The notes under the pieces are model-generated. The model did not search any database. It saw nothing but the letters and a program-made list of their open reading frames with translations, and was not told the DNA's origin. From the NCBI RefSeq assembly GCF_018603905.1, contig NZ_JAHFZZ010000005.1, positions 558,001 to 622,000 of the forward strand: a DNA stretch of 64,000 bases, read 5' to 3'. The first letter of the stretch is position 1. Each line of letters opens with the position of its first letter. The position numbers and the translations under genes were made by a program. This DNA comes from Nonomuraea sp. NEAU-A123. Its GTDB lineage: Bacteria; Actinomycetota; Actinomycetes; Streptosporangiales; Streptosporangiaceae. Of this stretch, positions 24,955 to 33,109 are shown one piece after another.

Positions 24955-25758
24955 ATGGTGATCCAGGCCGTACACGTGCCGGAATCCGCCGAGGCCGCGG
25001 TCACCTACTCGGCACGGGGAGCCTGGATCATGGGCGGCGGCACCGTGGTGATGCCGCTGGTGAACAGCGGGGCCGCGCCCGCGACCGAGCTGGTCAGCCT
25101 GCGCCGGGCCGGGCTGGGCGGCGTCGAGGTCCGCGACGGGGTGGCCAGGATCGGGGCGGCGGCCACCCTCGCCGCCGTCGGTGAGCATCCCGGGCTCTCC
25201 TTCTTGCGCCCGGCCCTGCGGACGATCGCCTCCCCGACCCTCCGCAACCAGGCCACCGTGGGCGGCAACCTGTTCGTCGCCCAGCCGTATGGTGACCTGG
25301 CCGTCTGCCTGCTCGCCCTCGACGCGACCTGCGAGATCGCCGGGCCGGACGGCCGGCGTGACGCGCCGGTGGCCGATGTGCTGGCCTCCGGGGTCGGCTC
25401 GGGCGAGGTCGTCGTGGCGGTACGGGCCGCGCTGCCCGGGCCGGGCGTCTGGCACTACCACAAGGCCATGCGCCGCCGCCTGAACTCGGCGGCGATCGTG
25501 ACCGTCGCCGCCGTCACCCGCACCGCCGACGGCGTGGTCACCTTCTCCAGGATCGCGCTCGGCGGAGTCGCCCCGCGTCCGGTGCGCGCGGTGTCGGCCG
25601 AGCGCCTGCTGCGAGGCCGTCCGCTGACCCACGACGTTCTCACCGAGGCCGGCGAGGCGGCCCACGGCGACATCGACCCCTTCGACGACGCCTACGCCAG
25701 CGCGTGGTACCGGGCCCGGGTCCTGCCCGTGCATCTGCGCCGCGCCCTTCTTCCCTGA
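24955..25758 (+). CDS. Molybdenum hydroxylase FAD subunit (CoxM type)
   Basis: A 267-aa FAD-binding subunit of the xanthine dehydrogenase family, which passes electrons from the 2Fe-2S subunit to an acceptor. The FAD motifs are IMGGGTVVMPL near residue 25 and TVGGNLFVAQPYGDL near residue 100, followed by the C-terminal CO dehydrogenase flavoprotein domain (FSRIALGGVAPRPVRA). It is first in the operon, and the ATG at 24955 has GAGAGGGG upstream. Oddly, it is followed by a 57-base gap containing a direct repeat of the gene's end (CTTCCCTGAACGAG, twice from 25748). Confidence 0.9.
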   Translation: MVIQAVHVPESAEAAVTYSARGAWIMGGGTVVMPLVNSGAAPATELVSLRRAGLGGVEVRDGVARIGAAATLAAVGEHPGLSFLRPALRTIASPTLRNQATVGGNLFVAQPYGDLAVCLLALDATCEIAGPDGRRDAPVADVLASGVGSGEVVVAVRAALPGPGVWHYHKAMRRRLNSAAIVTVAAVTRTADGVVTFSRIALGGVAPRPVRAVSAERLLRGRPLTHDVLTEAGEAAHGDIDPFDDAYASAWYRARVLPVHLRRALLP

Positions 25759-25815
25759 ACGAGTCTTCCCTGAACGAGCCAGCCAGCCCGCGCCGCATCA
25801 GCTGAGAGGTGGACC

Positions 25816-26301
25816 GTGCCGTCACAGATCGTCTCGCTCGTCGTCAATGGCGAGCGCCGGGAGTTCATCGCCGCGCCGGGGGTCACGCTGCTCGCCAGCC
25901 TGCGCGAGTCGCTGGGGCTCACCGCGGCCAAGCGCGGCTGCGCGCAGGGCGCCTGCGGCACCTGCACCGTCCTGGTCGACGGCCGGCCCGAGGTCGCCTG
26001 CCTGGTCGCGGTGGAGACCGTCGCGGGCCGCTCGGTCCGTACTCTGGAGGGGGTCGCCGCCGGCGGTGAGCTGGACGAGGTGCAGAACGCCTTCGTCGAC
26101 TGCTTCGCCACTCAGTGCGGCTTCTGCACGGCCGGCATGATCATGGTCGCCGAGGCGCTGCTGGACCGGGACCCTGATCCGAGCGAGGCGGACGTCGTCG
26201 AGGCGATCTCGGGCAACGTCTGCCGGTGCACCGGTTACCGGCCCATCGTGATCGCCATCTTGGAGGCGGCCAGACGTCGCCGCGGGGCGGTGTCGCGATG
26301 A
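25816..26301 (+). CDS. Molybdenum hydroxylase 2Fe-2S subunit (CoxS type)
   Basis: A 161-aa iron-sulfur subunit. The plant-type ferredoxin cluster motif is GCAQGACGTCTVLVDG with a later Cys in EVACLV. The C-terminal helical cluster is CGFCTAGMIM plus NVCRCTGYRP. All eight expected cysteines are visible. It carries electrons from the molybdenum centre to FAD. The stop overlaps the start of the next gene (ATGA). Confidence 0.95.
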   Translation: MPSQIVSLVVNGERREFIAAPGVTLLASLRESLGLTAAKRGCAQGACGTCTVLVDGRPEVACLVAVETVAGRSVRTLEGVAAGGELDEVQNAFVDCFATQCGFCTAGMIMVAEALLDRDPDPSEADVVEAISGNVCRCTGYRPIVIAILEAARRRRGAVSR

Positions 26302-27713
26302 CCTACCGGCTCGCCCCCATCGACACGAGCACCTTCGCCGCCGAACGGGCCGCCGCGGCAGCGGGCAGGGGCGTGGACGGCGGCGACTTCACCGTCATCG
26401 GCTCGGTCGTGCAGCGCTCGGACGCGCGCGGGCACGTCACCGGGCGTACCGAGTTCTTCGAGGACGTGCTCCCGCCGCGGCTCGCTCACCTGAAGATGCA
26501 CCGCTCGGCCCGGCACCACGCCAGGATCCTGGACGTGGACCTGACCGAGGCCCTGGCCGTGCCGGGCGTCCTGCGGATCCTCACCCACGCCGACATCCCG
26601 AACAACCTCTACACCCCGCTCAAGCTCATCGGCGTCGGGCCGGACGACGAACCCATCCTGGCCGTGGACAAGGTGCGCTACCTCGGCGAGCCCATCTGCG
26701 CCGTGGTCGCGGAGACCGAGGCCGCCGCGCTGGAGGGCGCGGCCAGGATCAGGGTCGCGTACGAGGACCTGCCGCCGGTCTTCGACGTCGAGGAGGCGCT
26801 GAAGGAGGGCGCGCCGCTGGTCAACGAGTACCACGGGCAGAACCACTTCATCTACGAGGGTCACCACTGCCGGCGGATCCGCTTCGGCGACGTGGCGGAG
26901 GCGTTCGCGCGGGCCGACCATGTCTTCGAGTGGCGTTACCAGTCCGCGCCCATCGAGCAGGCCCCCGCAGAGACCACCGGCTGCGTCGTCGTTCCGCAGG
27001 CCGACGGGCGGCTGCGCATCCACTCCGACACCCAGGCGTGCTTCTTCACCCTGGACAACACCGCGCTGATCCTGAACACGCCGTTCAACAAACTGCGCAT
27101 CGTCGGCGGGACGGTCGGCGGCGGCTTCGGCGGCAAGGTGGACGTGGTGGTCGAGCCGGTCGCCTGCGTGGCCGCGATGGCGGCCGACCGCCCGGTCAGG
27201 TTCGTCTACGACCGGGCCGAGGAGATGCAGGTCTCCTCGCCGCGCGCGGCCGAGCGCATCTACATCAAGGACGCCGTGATGGACGACGGCCGGATCATCG
27301 GCCGCAAGGCCACGCTGTACGTCGACGCCGGCGCCTACGCCCGCCACAGCCCGTACGGCACCACCAAGGCCGCCGCGCACCTGCCCGGCCCGTACGCGAT
27401 CCCGAACGTGTGGGCCGACTGCCACTGCGTGTTCACCAACCGCACGCCGTCCAGCGCCATGCGCGGGTTCGGCGTGACCATCGCCGACTTCGCGCTGGAG
27501 TCGCAGATGGACCGGATCGCCCGCGCGCTGGACCTGGACCCGCTGCGGCTGCGCCTGCTCAACGCCTACCGCGACGGGGACCTCAAGGCCCACCGTAAGG
27601 TCGCCGAGGGCACGGCCCTGGTCGAAGTGATCCAGAAGGCGGCGGAGCTGGCCGGGCACGAGCTGCCCGAGGCGTACCGCCGCATGTCCTCCACGACCCG
27701 GGAAGGGCTGTAG
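26298..27713 (+). CDS. Molybdenum hydroxylase molybdopterin subunit, N-terminal half
   Basis: A 471-aa protein equal to the N-terminal part of a CoxL/XdhB-type catalytic subunit: the a/b hammerhead domain (RSDARGHVTGRTEFFEDV) and the first molybdopterin-binding domain with VGGGFGGKVDV and the RGFGVTIADFALE motif. The sequence stops at RRMSSTTREGL, where single-chain enzymes continue into the second molybdopterin domain, which is the next gene two bases later. A split large subunit is known in nicotinate dehydrogenase of Eubacterium, so this may be a real architecture. The substrate could be an N-heteroaromatic acid, by analogy only. Confidence 0.85.
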   Translation: MTYRLAPIDTSTFAAERAAAAAGRGVDGGDFTVIGSVVQRSDARGHVTGRTEFFEDVLPPRLAHLKMHRSARHHARILDVDLTEALAVPGVLRILTHADIPNNLYTPLKLIGVGPDDEPILAVDKVRYLGEPICAVVAETEAAALEGAARIRVAYEDLPPVFDVEEALKEGAPLVNEYHGQNHFIYEGHHCRRIRFGDVAEAFARADHVFEWRYQSAPIEQAPAETTGCVVVPQADGRLRIHSDTQACFFTLDNTALILNTPFNKLRIVGGTVGGGFGGKVDVVVEPVACVAAMAADRPVRFVYDRAEEMQVSSPRAAERIYIKDAVMDDGRIIGRKATLYVDAGAYARHSPYGTTKAAAHLPGPYAIPNVWADCHCVFTNRTPSSAMRGFGVTIADFALESQMDRIARALDLDPLRLRLLNAYRDGDLKAHRKVAEGTALVEVIQKAAELAGHELPEAYRRMSSTTREGL

Positions 27714-27715
27714 CC

Positions 27716-28720
27716 ATGGCGAAGCTGCGCGGGCGCGGCTACGCGTCGGTGAACTACCCGACCGGCATGAACCTGGGCGGCGACCCCTCGCAGGCGCTGA
27801 TCCACGCCACGACCACGGGCACGTTCGTGATCTCGCTGTCCTCGGTGGATCTCGGCCAGGGCATCAAGACGATCGCCGCCCAGTGCGCCGCGGAGACGCT
27901 CGGCCTGCCGATCGAGAACGTGCTGGTCGACACCGCCGACACCGACACCGGCCCGCACTGCATGGGCACCTTCGCCAGCCGCGGCACCCACCGCGTCGGC
28001 AACGCCGTCATCATGGCCGCGGCCGAGGCGCGCGGTGTGATGCTGGAGGTAGCCGCCGAGGAACTGGAGGTCGACGCCGCCGACCTGGAGACCGACGGGA
28101 CCGGCTTCATCAGGCTCAAGGGCGCGCAGGAGAAGGCCATCCACATCACCGACCTGGCGCTGGCCGCGCACTTCAAGCACGGGCGGACGATCTCCGGCCG
28201 CGGCATCTACCTCAAGGAGCCGAGCGCACCGGTGCCCGAGACGGGGGAGATGGACCCCGACTCCTGCCAGGCGCACGCGTGCACCGCCGCCGTCGTCGAG
28301 GTCGACGACGAGACCGGGGTGGTCGAGGTGCTGGAGCTGTACAACGCCTACGAGATCGGCCGGGCGCTCAACCCGGCCATGGCGACGCAGCAGGTGGAGG
28401 GCGGTGCCTGGATGGGCGTGTCGCACGCGCTGTTCGAGACCACCGAGCCGTACTACCCCTCTCGCGACCACGGGCCGCACGACTTCGCCGGGTACCTGAT
28501 GCCCGGCCCCGCCGACATCCCCGTCCAGCACAGCCTGTTCCTGGAGCGCCCGGCCGGAAACGGGCCGTACGGCGCGAAGGGGATCGGGGAGATGACGGCG
28601 AACGCCCCGATCCCGGCCATCGCCAACGCGATCTTCGACGCCTGCGGCGTGCGCCTGGAGTCGATGCCGTTCACCCCCGAACGCGTCCTGCGCGGGCTGG
28701 ACGCCCTGCGTGACACCTGA
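27716..28720 (+). CDS. Molybdenum hydroxylase molybdopterin subunit, C-terminal half
   Basis: A 334-aa protein equal to the second molybdopterin-binding domain. SVDLGQGIKTIAAQ, the GTFASRGTHRVGNAV segment, and the active-site region KGIGEMTANAPIPAIANAI with the catalytic glutamate are all present. With the preceding 471 residues it sums to ~805, close to a normal single-chain subunit. Both genes have clean starts and no frameshift remnant, so the pair probably assembles into one active site. The start ATG lies two bases after the previous stop. Confidence 0.85.
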   Translation: MAKLRGRGYASVNYPTGMNLGGDPSQALIHATTTGTFVISLSSVDLGQGIKTIAAQCAAETLGLPIENVLVDTADTDTGPHCMGTFASRGTHRVGNAVIMAAAEARGVMLEVAAEELEVDAADLETDGTGFIRLKGAQEKAIHITDLALAAHFKHGRTISGRGIYLKEPSAPVPETGEMDPDSCQAHACTAAVVEVDDETGVVEVLELYNAYEIGRALNPAMATQQVEGGAWMGVSHALFETTEPYYPSRDHGPHDFAGYLMPGPADIPVQHSLFLERPAGNGPYGAKGIGEMTANAPIPAIANAIFDACGVRLESMPFTPERVLRGLDALRDT

Positions 28721-28733
28721 AACCGGAGGAACC

Positions 28734-29036
28734 ATGCTGAAAGTCGTCTCACTGCTCAAGCGCGCCGAGGGCCTGTCGCACGAGGAGTTCGCGAAGTGGG
28801 TGCTGGAGGACCATGCCGAGTTCGCCAGGCGGCTGCCCGGCCTGCGCAAGTACACCGTCAGCCTCGCCACCGGCGACGGCGGAGCCTACGACTCGGTGAA
28901 CGAGCTGTACTTCGACGACGAGGACGCCCGCGCCGCCGCGTTCGGCTCCGAGCACGGCAAGGCTGCGGCGGCCGACGCCGCCGCGCACACCTCCCAGCGC
29001 GTCCACCTGCTGACCACCGAGCACGCGCAGTTGTGA
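28734..29036 (+). CDS. EthD-domain protein
   Basis: A 100-aa dimeric alpha-beta barrel protein of the EthD family (MLKVVSLLKRAEGLSHEEF, VLEDHAEFARRLPGLRKY). Members accompany oxidative degradation of ethers, polyketides and aromatics, and may act as cofactor-free isomerases or decarboxylases. CGGAGGAACC precedes the ATG at 28734. The stop overlaps the next GTG (GTGA). Confidence 0.8.
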   Translation: MLKVVSLLKRAEGLSHEEFAKWVLEDHAEFARRLPGLRKYTVSLATGDGGAYDSVNELYFDDEDARAAAFGSEHGKAAAADAAAHTSQRVHLLTTEHAQL

Positions 29037-29911
29037 CCCCCGCCGCCCCCTGGCTCTCGCACGAGCGCGAGCTGGCCGCCGCGCTGGCGGGGGAGGGGTA
29101 CTTCGCCGACGAGGGGCTGTGCACGGCCGTCCACCTGGCGCTGCGGCTGGGCCGGCCGCTCCTGCTGGAGGGCGAGCCGGGCGTCGGCAAGACCGAGGTG
29201 GCCGCGGTGCTCTCGCGCGTCACCGGCCTGGACCTGATCCGCCTGCAGTGCTTCGAGGGGCTGGACTCGGGCCAGGCGCTGTACGAGTGGGACTACCCCA
29301 AGCAACTCCTCCAGGTCCGGGTGGCCGAGAGCCGTGGCGAGGACGTGGGCGACCTGTACCGCGAGGAGTTCCTGCTGCGCCGGCCGCTGCTGCGTGCCGT
29401 GCGGGCCGAGCGGGGCTCGGTGCTGCTGATCGACGAGATCGACCGGGCCGACAGTGAGTTCGAGGCGTTCCTGCTGGAGTTCCTGGGCGACTTCCAGATC
29501 ACGATCCCGGAGCTGGGCACGGTGCGGGCGGGCACGCCGCCGATCGTGGTGCTGACCTCCAACCGCACGCGCGAGCTGCACGACGCGCTCAAGCGGCGCT
29601 GCCTCTACCACTGGATCGCCTTCCCCGAGCCGGACCGGGAGCGGGCGATCCTGCGCGCGGCGATCCCCGGGCTGGAGGAACGGGCGGCGGATGGTCTCGT
29701 CCGGGCGGTGCAGCGCGTACGCCGGTTGCCGCTGCTCAAGCGGCCCGGCATCGCCGAGTCGGTGGAGTGGGCCCGCGGTGCGATGGCGCTCGCCGAGGGC
29801 GGCAGCCCGTGGCCGGTGGCGCTGCGGCGGGCACTCGGCCTGCTGATCAAGGACGAGGAGGACACCCGGCTGCTCCTCGCGCACGCGGGGGAGCTGTTCG
29901 ACGATGCGTGA
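29033..29911 (+). CDS. MoxR/CoxD-like AAA+ ATPase
   Basis: A 292-aa AAA+ protein with Walker A GEPGVGKTE, Walker B VLLIDEIDRAD, and sensor motif LTSNRTREL. CoxD-type ATPases mature the metal centre of molybdenum hydroxylases, together with a VWA protein such as the next gene. The GTG start overlaps the EthD stop by four bases. It ends near a degenerate duplication that separates it from the VWA gene. Confidence 0.9.
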   Translation: MTPAAPWLSHERELAAALAGEGYFADEGLCTAVHLALRLGRPLLLEGEPGVGKTEVAAVLSRVTGLDLIRLQCFEGLDSGQALYEWDYPKQLLQVRVAESRGEDVGDLYREEFLLRRPLLRAVRAERGSVLLIDEIDRADSEFEAFLLEFLGDFQITIPELGTVRAGTPPIVVLTSNRTRELHDALKRRCLYHWIAFPEPDRERAILRAAIPGLEERAADGLVRAVQRVRRLPLLKRPGIAESVEWARGAMALAEGGSPWPVALRRALGLLIKDEEDTRLLLAHAGELFDDA

Positions 29912-29949
29912 TCCTGTAGCGCGGTGGAGCTGTTCGGTGGAGCCGTTCG

Positions 29950-31134
29950 GTGGTGCGTGACCCGGTCGTGCTCGCCGCGGACCACCTGTGGGGGTTCCTG
30001 ACCGCGCTGCGCGGTGCGGGCCTGCCCGCCGCGCCGGCCAAGCGGGCGGACCTGCTGCGGGTGATCGCCGAGTCGCCGCCGCCCGACCTGACCACGCTCT
30101 ACTGGTACGCCCGGATCACCTTGCTCCAGGACGTCGGCGACCTGCCCGCCTTCGACCGGGTCTTCGATGGTTGGTTCCGGCAGGGCGGCCCCGGGCCCGC
30201 CGACCCGCCGCCCGAAGGCGACGACGGTGGTGCGCCGTCCCCCGGCGGACCCGGCGAGGACGACCCGCCGCCCCATGAGGCGCGGCCGGGCGACGGTATC
30301 GAGGCCAGCACCCTGAGCACGTACGGCACGCGCGAGTTCGGCCGGACCGGCGAACGGCGGCGCGCGCTCATGCGCACGCTCGAAGCCGCCTGGCCCGCCG
30401 TCCTGCCCGCCACGCCGTCACGGCGACGTCGCCCGGCCCGGTCGGGGGACCGGCTGGACGTACGGCACGCGTTGCGGTGCGCCCACCGCCATGACGGAGA
30501 GATCATCGAGCTGCGCCGCCTCGCCCGCCCACCGCGCCCGCGCCGCCTGCTGATCCTGGTCGACGTCTCCGGCTCGCTGCGGCAGCACACCCCGGACCTG
30601 CTCCGCGTGGCGCACACCGCGCTGCGCGCGGCGCCGGCCCGTACCGAGGTGTTCTGCTTCGGCACCCGGCTCACCCGGATCACCGCCGCGCTGTCGCGCC
30701 CGCACGCCGACCGGGCGCTGCGAGCCGTGTCGGGGCTGGTCACGGACGCCGACGGTGGCACGGCGATCGGCGCCGTGCTGGAGCGCTTCCTGGGCAACCC
30801 GCGGTTCGCGGCGCTCGCCCGCGGCGCGCTCGTGATCGTGCTGTCCGACGGGCTCGAACGCGGTGACTGCGCCCCCATGGTGCGCGCCACGGCCCGCCTG
30901 TCGCGGCTCGGCCACCGGCTCGTCTGGTGGTCTCCGCTGGCCTGCTCGCCCACCTACCGCCCGGTCACGCGCGCCATGGCCGCGCAACTTCCGAGCCTGG
31001 ATCACCTCGGGGGCGTACGCGACCTGCCCACCGCGCTGGCGGAGGTACGCCGCCTGCCCGCCGTCCTGTCCGGCCCCCGCCACACCGCGGCGAGGCGCTG
31101 GTCCACCCCGCGACCCATGGGATCGACCCGATGA
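29950..31134 (+). CDS. VWA-domain protein, CoxE-like
   Basis: A 394-aa protein. The N-terminal half is helical (LWGFLTALRGAGLPAAP), followed by a Pro/Gly-rich acidic linker (GPADPPPEGDDGG). The C-terminal half is a von Willebrand A domain with the MIDAS motif DVSGS and FCFGTRLTRIT. CoxE proteins partner with CoxD ATPases to insert or sulfurate the metal cofactor. The GTG start at 29950 lies within a repeated segment. An earlier ATG at 29904 gives only an 18-residue peptide (MRDPVAR...) that matches the start of this protein (VRDPVVL). Confidence 0.85.
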   Translation: MVRDPVVLAADHLWGFLTALRGAGLPAAPAKRADLLRVIAESPPPDLTTLYWYARITLLQDVGDLPAFDRVFDGWFRQGGPGPADPPPEGDDGGAPSPGGPGEDDPPPHEARPGDGIEASTLSTYGTREFGRTGERRRALMRTLEAAWPAVLPATPSRRRRPARSGDRLDVRHALRCAHRHDGEIIELRRLARPPRPRRLLILVDVSGSLRQHTPDLLRVAHTALRAAPARTEVFCFGTRLTRITAALSRPHADRALRAVSGLVTDADGGTAIGAVLERFLGNPRFAALARGALVIVLSDGLERGDCAPMVRATARLSRLGHRLVWWSPLACSPTYRPVTRAMAAQLPSLDHLGGVRDLPTALAEVRRLPAVLSGPRHTAARRWSTPRPMGSTR

Positions 31135-32054
31135 CCTCCTCTTTCGCCCCCGACCCAGCCGAAATCCCTGCTGGAATCGTCGACGCGCACCACCACATCT
31201 GGCGCGCCGCCGACCTGCCCTGGCTCCAAGGGGAGATGGTCCCGCGCATCTTCGGCCCGTACGAGCCGATCCGCCGCGACTACCCCGCGGCCGAATACGC
31301 CGGGGAGGCCACCGCCTGCGGTATCACCTCGGCGGTCTACGTCCAGGCCAACTGGCCGCTCGACCGGTCCGTGGACGAGGTGCGGTGGCTGCGCGACGTA
31401 CACGCCGAGACCGGCTGGCCCACCGCTGTGGTGGGCTCCGCCGACCTGTTCGACGAGGGCGCGGCCGACGTCATGCGCTGGCAGGCCGCCACCACGCCGC
31501 TCGTCCGCGGCACCCGGCTGCAACTGCACTGGCACGAACGGCCGGAGTTCCGCTTCGCCTCCGCTCCCGACCGCATGAAGGACCCCGTCTTCCGGCGTAA
31601 CATCGCCGCGCTCGCCGACCTGGGCTGGTTGTTCGAGCTCCAGGTGTTCCCCGCCCAGATGGCCGACGCCGCGGCCCTCGTGGACGACTTCCCCGGTGTG
31701 ACGTTCGTGCTGGTGCACGCCGGGATGCCGGTGGGCGCGGAGCCGCCGGCCGTCGCGGAGTGGACCCGCGGCATGAGGCTTCTGGCCGGGCGGCCCAACG
31801 TCGTGGTGAAGCTCACCGGCCAGGGCACCTTCGTGCACCGTGTGGACCGGCCGCTGATCGAGAGGGTGGCGGCCACCTGCCTGGAGCTGTTCGGCTCCCG
31901 CCGCTGTATGTGGGGGAGCAACTTCCCGATCGAGAAGCTTTGGACCGACCTGCCCACCCTGCTCTCCACCTGGCAGGATGTGTTCTCCGGCAGATCCGCC
32001 GAGGAGATCCGGGACGTGTTCGCCGCGACGGCCACCCGGGTCTACCGCCTCTGA
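31131..32054 (+). CDS. Amidohydrolase family (COG3618) hydrolase
   Basis: A 307-aa TIM-barrel protein of the L-fuconolactonase / 2-pyrone lactonase type. Motifs are VDAHHHIWR (metal-site His-x-His), RGTRLQLHWHE, VLVHAGMP, VVVKLTGQG and GSNFPIEKLW. It closes the Mo-hydroxylase operon, with its ATG overlapping the VWA stop (ATGA). It probably hydrolyses the lactone or lactam formed after hydroxylation, by inference. It is related in fold to, but divergent from, the amidohydrolase at 11.3 kb, so the two likely act on different compounds. Confidence 0.75.
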   Translation: MTSSFAPDPAEIPAGIVDAHHHIWRAADLPWLQGEMVPRIFGPYEPIRRDYPAAEYAGEATACGITSAVYVQANWPLDRSVDEVRWLRDVHAETGWPTAVVGSADLFDEGAADVMRWQAATTPLVRGTRLQLHWHERPEFRFASAPDRMKDPVFRRNIAALADLGWLFELQVFPAQMADAAALVDDFPGVTFVLVHAGMPVGAEPPAVAEWTRGMRLLAGRPNVVVKLTGQGTFVHRVDRPLIERVAATCLELFGSRRCMWGSNFPIEKLWTDLPTLLSTWQDVFSGRSAEEIRDVFAATATRVYRL

Positions 32055-32321
32055 CGGGAATCGTCACCCCTGAACGCGGAAATGCAGCGCGAGGGCATGA
32101 TATATCGTACTAAATCACGTTTTCGTGTTTTGCAGATGACAAAGCATATACACCTTCGCGGGCATTCGCGCAAGACGGCTTTGGGTGCCACACTTGTCAG
32201 CCTGGAAGGGATCATTTATATGTGATTAGTCTGTCCGTCTATCCTCTAAGAAATTGCGCGGCCACCCAGTCCAAGCGCGATGACTTAGCCTGGTTCGGGG
32301 AGAAATCGGACGAATGCCTCC
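32055..32321. promoter_or_regulatory. AT-rich leader upstream of the Crp-like gene
   Basis: This 267-base gap is clearly more AT-rich than its surroundings (for example around 32096-32160 and 32211-32230). It holds a small hairpin CACG-TTTT-CGTG followed by TTTT (32116-32131), which may terminate the upstream operon. The AT shift begins just after the amidohydrolase stop and could mark the left edge of a horizontally acquired segment. No gene is visible. Confidence 0.4.
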
Positions 32322-33014
32322 ATGGCTCGCTATCAGCGCAAAGAGTGGCCAAATGGAAGTTTTCTAGCTGGACTGGCGCCAAGCGATCGTCAGGCGCTCT
32401 TAAGTCTCGGGACGCTCTGCCATTACCGTCCGGGGGCGGCATTGGTCGTCGAAGGCGACCGCACCACTGATGTGCTCCTCCTCCTGCGGGGGCTGGCGAA
32501 GATAACGGCCACCGCCGAAAGCGGCCGTCCCGCGTTGCTGGCGATCCGCGCCGGAGGAGATCTCGTCGGCGAACTCGCGGCCATCGACTCGACGCCACGC
32601 ATCGCGACCGCGACCGCGGCAGGCGTCATCTCCGCCAATCGCATCGGGGCGCCGGAGTTCCGGCACTTCCTGATGGGCCATCCGATGACCGCGCTCACTT
32701 TCGGGAGCGTGGTGGCGACGAAGCTTCGCTGGGCCACGCGCAGGCGGGTCGACTTCGGCGGCCACCATGTGCAGGGCCGCCTCGCCCGCATCCTGCTCGA
32801 ACTGCTCACCTCGTACGGCCGCGCGACGGCTGACGGGCACGAGATCACCGTCGCGCTGACCCAGCGCGAACTCGCCGGCATCATCGGCGCCTCCGAACCG
32901 GCGACCCATCGAGCGCTGGCCGCCTTGCGGCGATCCGGATCGATCGCGACCCGATATCGCAAGGTGCTGGTCATAGATCGTGAGCGGCTGACCGCCCTCG
33001 CCGGATTCGACTGA
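32322..33014 (+). CDS. Crp/Fnr family cyclic-nucleotide-binding regulator
   Basis: A 230-aa protein. Residues ~18-125 form a cNMP-binding beta-roll (LCHYRPGAALVVEGDRT, RAGGDLVGELAAID), and a C-terminal HTH_Crp domain (LTQREL AGIIGASEPATHR) binds DNA. In the phosphate-binding cassette the usual R-S-A core appears as GELAAIDSTPRIATATA: the glutamate is kept and an Arg follows six residues later, so binding of a cyclic nucleotide is possible but not certain. It is upstream of a cyclase-like gene on the same strand, which makes a nucleotide-sensing role attractive. Confidence 0.85.
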   Translation: MARYQRKEWPNGSFLAGLAPSDRQALLSLGTLCHYRPGAALVVEGDRTTDVLLLLRGLAKITATAESGRPALLAIRAGGDLVGELAAIDSTPRIATATAAGVISANRIGAPEFRHFLMGHPMTALTFGSVVATKLRWATRRRVDFGGHHVQGRLARILLELLTSYGRATADGHEITVALTQRELAGIIGASEPATHRALAALRRSGSIATRYRKVLVIDRERLTALAGFD

Positions 33015-33109
33015 AACGCATATCGCGGCGCGGCCCGGATCTCATCTTTTGACGAGGTTCTGCCGGCCTCTGCTCACTACCGTGTGCCTCACTCATGGAG
33101 AGGAGGGAA

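Noticed and set aside
32116..32131. Strong intrinsic terminator after the Mo-hydroxylase operon
   Set aside because: The stem is only four base pairs. It is kept only as a comment in the gap entry.
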